Positions 61,233 to 64,000 of a DNA stretch of 64,000 bases are shown here, piece by piece. The stretch lies in NCBI RefSeq assembly GCF_001513975.1, contig NZ_KQ947993.1, positions 124,001-188,000 on the forward strand, given 5' to 3'. Below the pieces are notes generated by a model, which was not told the origin of the DNA, ran no database searches, and worked only from the letters and a program-made list of their open reading frames with translations. The stretch is from Streptomyces curacoi (GTDB taxonomy: Bacteria > Actinomycetota > Actinomycetes > Streptomycetales > Streptomycetaceae). A program made the position numbers and the translations under genes. The number at the start of each line of letters is the position of its first letter. The first letter of the stretch is position 1.

Positions 61233-61919
61233 ATGCAGCGCCACAAGCGTCGCATCGCCACGGCCCTGACGGCTCTGGCCTCATCGCTCCTTCTGTCACT
61301 CTCCCTCTCCCCCACCCCGGCGCACGCCGCGACCCGCGATCCCGTCGTCTTCGTGCACGGCCTGAGCAGCTCGTCGAGCAGCTGGAACGACTGGGTCGGC
61401 TACTTCAAGGCCGACGGCTACACCTCCGCCGAGCTGAACGCCTGGTCGTACGACTGGGCCCAGTCGAACGCCACGACCGCCCGGCAACTCCAGACCGAGA
61501 TCAGAAACGTGCTCTCCCGCACCGGCGCCTCCAAGGTCGACCTGGTCGTCCACTCCATGGGCGCGCTCAGCTCCCGCTACTACCTCAAGAACCTCGGCGG
61601 GACGGCCTACGTCGACGACTTCGTCTCGACCGCCGGCACGAACCACGGCACGAGCACCGCCTCGTGGTGTGCGTGGCTGTACACCTCCTGCGCGGAGATG
61701 AACACCGGCAGCTCGTTCCTGACCGCCCTGAACTCCGGTGACGAGACCCCGGGCAGCGTGTCGTACGCCAGCTACTGGTCGAACTGCGACGACGCGCTCA
61801 CGCCCGACACCACCGCGATCCTCAGCGGCGCGACGAACGTCGAGGTCGGCTGTGTCTCGCACACCGACATGAACAACGATCACGGCGTGTACGAGCAGGT
61901 GCGCGACTTCATCGGCTGA
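61233..61919 (+). CDS. Secreted alpha/beta-hydrolase lipase
   Basis: The 228-aa protein has a signal peptide (to about residue 32, PTPAHAATRDP), the oxyanion segment VVFVHGLSSSSSSW, the nucleophile elbow VVHSMGALSSRYY, and an acid/histidine pair with the histidine in NNDHGVYEQVRDFI. It resembles small extracellular Streptomyces and Bacillus LipA lipases. Four cysteines could form two disulfides. AGGAGG precedes the ATG. The divergent LuxR-type protein is the likely regulator. Confidence 0.92.
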   Translation: MQRHKRRIATALTALASSLLLSLSLSPTPAHAATRDPVVFVHGLSSSSSSWNDWVGYFKADGYTSAELNAWSYDWAQSNATTARQLQTEIRNVLSRTGASKVDLVVHSMGALSSRYYLKNLGGTAYVDDFVSTAGTNHGTSTASWCAWLYTSCAEMNTGSSFLTALNSGDETPGSVSYASYWSNCDDALTPDTTAILSGATNVEVGCVSHTDMNNDHGVYEQVRDFIG

Positions 61920-62002
61920 GCGAGAGCGACGGCGACAGCGGGGGTGCGGCGGGCCCGTACGGGGGAGAATCGGGGTAGGCCCGTCCTGCCCGGGAGGTTC
62001 CC

Positions 62003-62689
62003 ATGGCCCTACGGCCCGCCGGCTCCGGCAAGGTGTCACGGGATGCCGTGCACCACCCGCTGTTCGCCCGCTTCTACGCCCGGATCAGCGTCAACGCCGA
62101 GACGCGGATGGGCATGGGCGGTGTCCGCGACCGGCTGCTGGCCGGGCTGTCCGGCCGGGTGATCGAGATCGGCGCGGGCAACGGTCTGAACTTCGCCCAC
62201 TATCCGGGTGCGGTCTCGGAGGTCGTCGCGATCGAACCGGAGCGTGTGCTGCGGAAGTTGGCGGTGGAGTCCGCGCTGCGGGCCGGGGTGCCGGTGGACG
62301 TGGTGCCGGGCGCGGCGGAGGCGCTGCCGGTCAAGAGCGAGGCCTTCGACGCGGTGGTGCTCTCGCTGGTGCTGTGCAGCGTGCGGGACGTGCCGCGGGC
62401 GCTCGGTGAGGTACGGCGGGTGCTGCGGCCCGGCGGTGTCGTGCGGTTCTTCGAGCACGGCCGGGGCGGCGGGCGCGCGATGACCTTCACCCAGCGGGCG
62501 CTGGACCGGACGGTGTGGCCGGTGCTCAACGGCGGCTGTCATGTCTCGCGCGACCCGGTCGCGGCGCTGCGGGACGCCGGCTTCGAGCTCGGCCCCTACC
62601 GGCGGGTGATGATGCCGGAGAAGGGGCCGACGCTGCCCACGTCGTACTGCGTACTGGGCACGGCGTGGCGTCCGCGGCTCGGCGAGTAG
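62003..62689 (+). CDS. Class I SAM-dependent methyltransferase
   Basis: A 228-aa methyltransferase with motif I VIEIGAGNGLNFAHYP, an acidic ribose contact (VVAIEPER), motif IV AFDAVVLSLVLCSV and LRPGGVVRFFEHGRGG. It resembles METTL7/UbiE-type enzymes of unknown substrate. GGGAGG precedes the ATG. It is 83 bases past the lipase stop. Confidence 0.88.
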   Translation: MALRPAGSGKVSRDAVHHPLFARFYARISVNAETRMGMGGVRDRLLAGLSGRVIEIGAGNGLNFAHYPGAVSEVVAIEPERVLRKLAVESALRAGVPVDVVPGAAEALPVKSEAFDAVVLSLVLCSVRDVPRALGEVRRVLRPGGVVRFFEHGRGGGRAMTFTQRALDRTVWPVLNGGCHVSRDPVAALRDAGFELGPYRRVMMPEKGPTLPTSYCVLGTAWRPRLGE

Positions 62690-62699
62690 CCACCGCCTC

Positions 62700-63074
62700 T
62701 CACAGGCTCCACTGCCGCAGTTCCCGCGCGATGTCGTGCACCGAGGCCTCACCGCTCTTCACCAGCCGGGCCAGCTCGCGCACCTGCTCGGGAGAGGTGA
62801 CGACCTTCAGGCCGCTGGCGACGAGGTAGGCGTAGGCGACGGCGGAGGCGAACAGGGCGTTGGAGCGCTCCAGCGCGGGGACGTGGATGAGCAGTTGGAG
62901 GAGGGCGGCGGCCCGGGCGTGCGGGGTGTCGTAGACGGGGACGTCGAATATCTCTGCCTGATGGCGTGCTACGGCGGCGACGAGGGCGCCCCAGTCGGTG
63001 ACCTGGGGATCCCCCGGTGTCCTCTTCTCGGCGAGCATCAGCAGCCAGGCAAGGTCGATGTTCAGATTGTTCAA
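62700..63074 (-). CDS. Fic/Doc-like toxin with degenerate motif
   Basis: The 124-aa helical protein has the size and layout of Doc-type toxins (NLNIDLAWLLMLAEKRTPGD; ALLQLLIHVPALERSNALFASAVAYAYL). Where Fic/Doc proteins have HxFx(D/E)GNxxR it reads HVPALERSNAL (His64 to Leu74): the histidine is kept but the GN pair is lost. It starts with TTG four bases after the stop of an RHH antitoxin gene, so the two form an operon. Streptomyces homologues are often labelled Fic-family toxins, and this one may be inactive or use another chemistry. Confidence 0.75.
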   Translation of the reverse strand: MNNLNIDLAWLLMLAEKRTPGDPQVTDWGALVAAVARHQAEIFDVPVYDTPHARAAALLQLLIHVPALERSNALFASAVAYAYLVASGLKVVTSPEQVRELARLVKSGEASVHDIARELRQWSL

Positions 63075-63078
63075 GGGA

Positions 63079-63327
63079 TCAGTGGCGACCTTCGCGCGTG
63101 CGGTCCGACGGGGCGCCGTCGGGGCCGAACTCCTCGGCGAACACCGACTCGTACTGCTTCATGAAATCGGCGGCGGCCTCCACGAACGTATGACCGACCT
63201 CGCCGGTGTCCTTCCTGACCAGCTCCTCGATGTAGCGGTTGACGCTCATGCCTCGGGCCAGGGCGCGCTCGCGGGCCGCCCGGGCGGTGCCCTCGTCCAC
63301 TCTCACGTTCAACTGGGTCTTCGCCAT
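63079..63327 (-). CDS. Ribbon-helix-helix antitoxin
   Basis: The 82-aa protein has an N-terminal RHH/Arc fold (TQLNVRVDEGTARAARERAL then ARGMSVNRYIEELVRKD) and an extended acidic C-terminus that would bind the toxin. It is directly upstream of the Fic/Doc-like gene. A 12-bp palindrome and a repeated GCTAGC hexamer lie 9-31 bases upstream, a likely autoregulatory operator. Confidence 0.85.
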   Translation of the reverse strand: MAKTQLNVRVDEGTARAARERALARGMSVNRYIEELVRKDTGEVGHTFVEAAADFMKQYESVFAEEFGPDGAPSDRTREGRH

Positions 63328-63335
63328 ACCTCGAA

Positions 63336-63358
63336 GCTAGCGCCGGGGTGCTAGCACC
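63336..63358. promoter_or_regulatory. Operator of the RHH/Fic-like toxin-antitoxin operon
   Basis: GCTAGC occurs at 63336-63341 and 63350-63355, and the second is inside the exact palindrome GGTGCTAGCACC (63347-63358). RHH antitoxins bind short repeated half-sites close to their start, as here. Confidence 0.65.
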
Positions 63359-63517
63359 GGCAAGGGGCCACCGACGGGTGGAGAGTGCCCCTTACATCGA
63401 CATCAGTGGCCCGACCTGGGGCGGAGACGGACCGGGACCTGGGGAGGATTCCGGGTGTGCACTGGATCACATTACGCTCGGCGGGGAGGAGTCCGTGATG
63501 TCCGTGAGGAGGCGGTC

Positions 63518-64000
63518 TTGTCCACAGCAGCTGCGCAGCACACTCCGGGGCCTGCGTCGGCCGACGGGACAGCGGCCCGCGCCCGCGGGCTGACCAAGGC
63601 GTACGGCTCGGGCGAGACGACGGTGCTCGCCCTCGACTCGGTGGACGTGGACATCACGCGCCGGCGTTTCACGGCCGTGATGGGGCCGTCGGGCTCCGGC
63701 AAGTCCACGCTGATGCACTGTCTGGCGGGTCTCGACAACGTCTCGGCGGGGCAGGTGTGGCTCGGCGACACCGAGATCACCGGCCTGAAGGACCGGGAGC
63801 TGACCCGGCTGCGGCGGGACCGGATCGGGTTCATGTTCCAGTCGTTCAACCTCATCCCGACCCTGAACGCGGCCGAGAACATCACCCTGCCCATGGACAT
63901 CGCGGGCAAGAAGCCCGACGAGAAGTGGCTGGACCAGGTCATCGACACGCTGGGCCTGCGGGACCGCCTGAGGCACCGTCCGTCCCAGCTCTCCGGCGGC
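63518..64000 (+). CDS. ABC transporter ATP-binding protein, MacB/LolD type, 3' end missing
   Basis: At least 161 residues are visible before the window edge. The start is TTG 63518, preceded by GAGGAGG. The N-terminal 20 residues are a polar extension. Walker A is GPSGSGKST, the Q-loop region is FMFQSFNLIPTLNAAEN, and the window ends in QLSGG, the start of the ABC signature. The sequence is typical of LolD/MacB ATPases paired with FtsX-like permeases, which should follow downstream. Confidence 0.92.
   Translation, partial: MSTAAAQHTPGPASADGTAARARGLTKAYGSGETTVLALDSVDVDITRRRFTAVMGPSGSGKSTLMHCLAGLDNVSAGQVWLGDTEITGLKDRELTRLRRDRIGFMFQSFNLIPTLNAAENITLPMDIAGKKPDEKWLDQVIDTLGLRDRLRHRPSQLSGG

Noticed and set aside
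1..64000. tRNA, rRNA, transposase, integrase or phage genes
   Set aside because: I looked for cloverleaf-like segments in the intergenic gaps and for mobile-element proteins and found none that I could support.

Overview
The window is high-GC chromosomal DNA from an actinomycete, almost certainly Streptomyces. The evidence is very strong G/C bias at third codon positions, many GTG and TTG starts, tight ATGA stop/start overlaps, MurT-GatD, a WhiJ-type XRE plus DUF397 pair, RsbW/RsbU-like regulators, an LAL-type LuxR next to a secreted lipase, and short GC-rich intergenic repeats of the kind found in Streptomyces. I see no rRNA, tRNA, transposase, prophage or CRISPR. The region looks like ordinary core chromosome with a few accessory or decaying loci.

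Layout: 1-0.9 kb, the end of a coiled-coil protein. 0.9-2.7 kb, an imine-reductase-like enzyme and a PPOX/F420 protein, divergent from a MerR regulator over a long palindrome. 2.7-8.6 kb, DedA, an orphan NitT-type binding lipoprotein, a broken PKD-domain secreted protein, DUF779, a secreted phosphodiester glycosidase, a small membrane protein and a secreted PI-PLC/GDPD-like enzyme. 8.8-12.8 kb, an operon of two acyl-CoA dehydrogenase subunits and a quinone-oxidoreductase-like protein, then an XRE-cupin regulator divergent from a thioredoxin-reductase-like flavoprotein. 13.7-19.7 kb, ATP-dependent DNA ligase, Nudix, an aldehyde dehydrogenase, a small protein, an acyl-CoA dehydrogenase and its divergent TetR. 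19.8-24.7 kb, peptide deformylase, murT-gatD, pfkA and a CtaG-like protein.

24.8-28.5 kb holds a lipoprotein with one PASTA domain, a Ser/Thr kinase without PASTA repeats and a coupled 56-aa membrane protein. 28.5-32.6 kb is one operon: LytTR regulator, membrane protein, sodium:solute symporter and LytS-type kinase. 32.6-35.3 kb is Lrp, ddaH and rocD. 35.6-40.5 kb has two PAS/PP2C phosphatases and a PlsC acyltransferase. 40.5-45.2 kb is the urease cluster ureABCF-GD, interrupted by a repeat. 45.3-48.7 kb has a TetR/permease pair with twin operators, a duplicated permease gene tail, an orphan YefM-type antitoxin and a lone ClpP. 49-51.5 kb has a secreted NlpC/P60 protein behind a probable c-di-AMP riboswitch, then a LysE/LysR pair. 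51.5-53.4 kb is an RsbW-like, WhiJ-like, DUF397 regulatory trio. 53.4-57.9 kb is the biotin locus (bioF divergent from bioBAD). 58-64 kb has an unknown protein, an LAL-like regulator without its ATPase domain, a lipase, a methyltransferase, an RHH-Fic/Doc-like toxin-antitoxin pair and the start of an ABC transporter.

I do not see a large new multi-gene system. The best candidates for something undescribed are the PASTA lipoprotein/kinase locus, the Fic-like toxin with a degenerate motif, the cysteine-repeat tail on BioB, the ClpP with a displaced serine, and the interspersed 3'-end repeat family.
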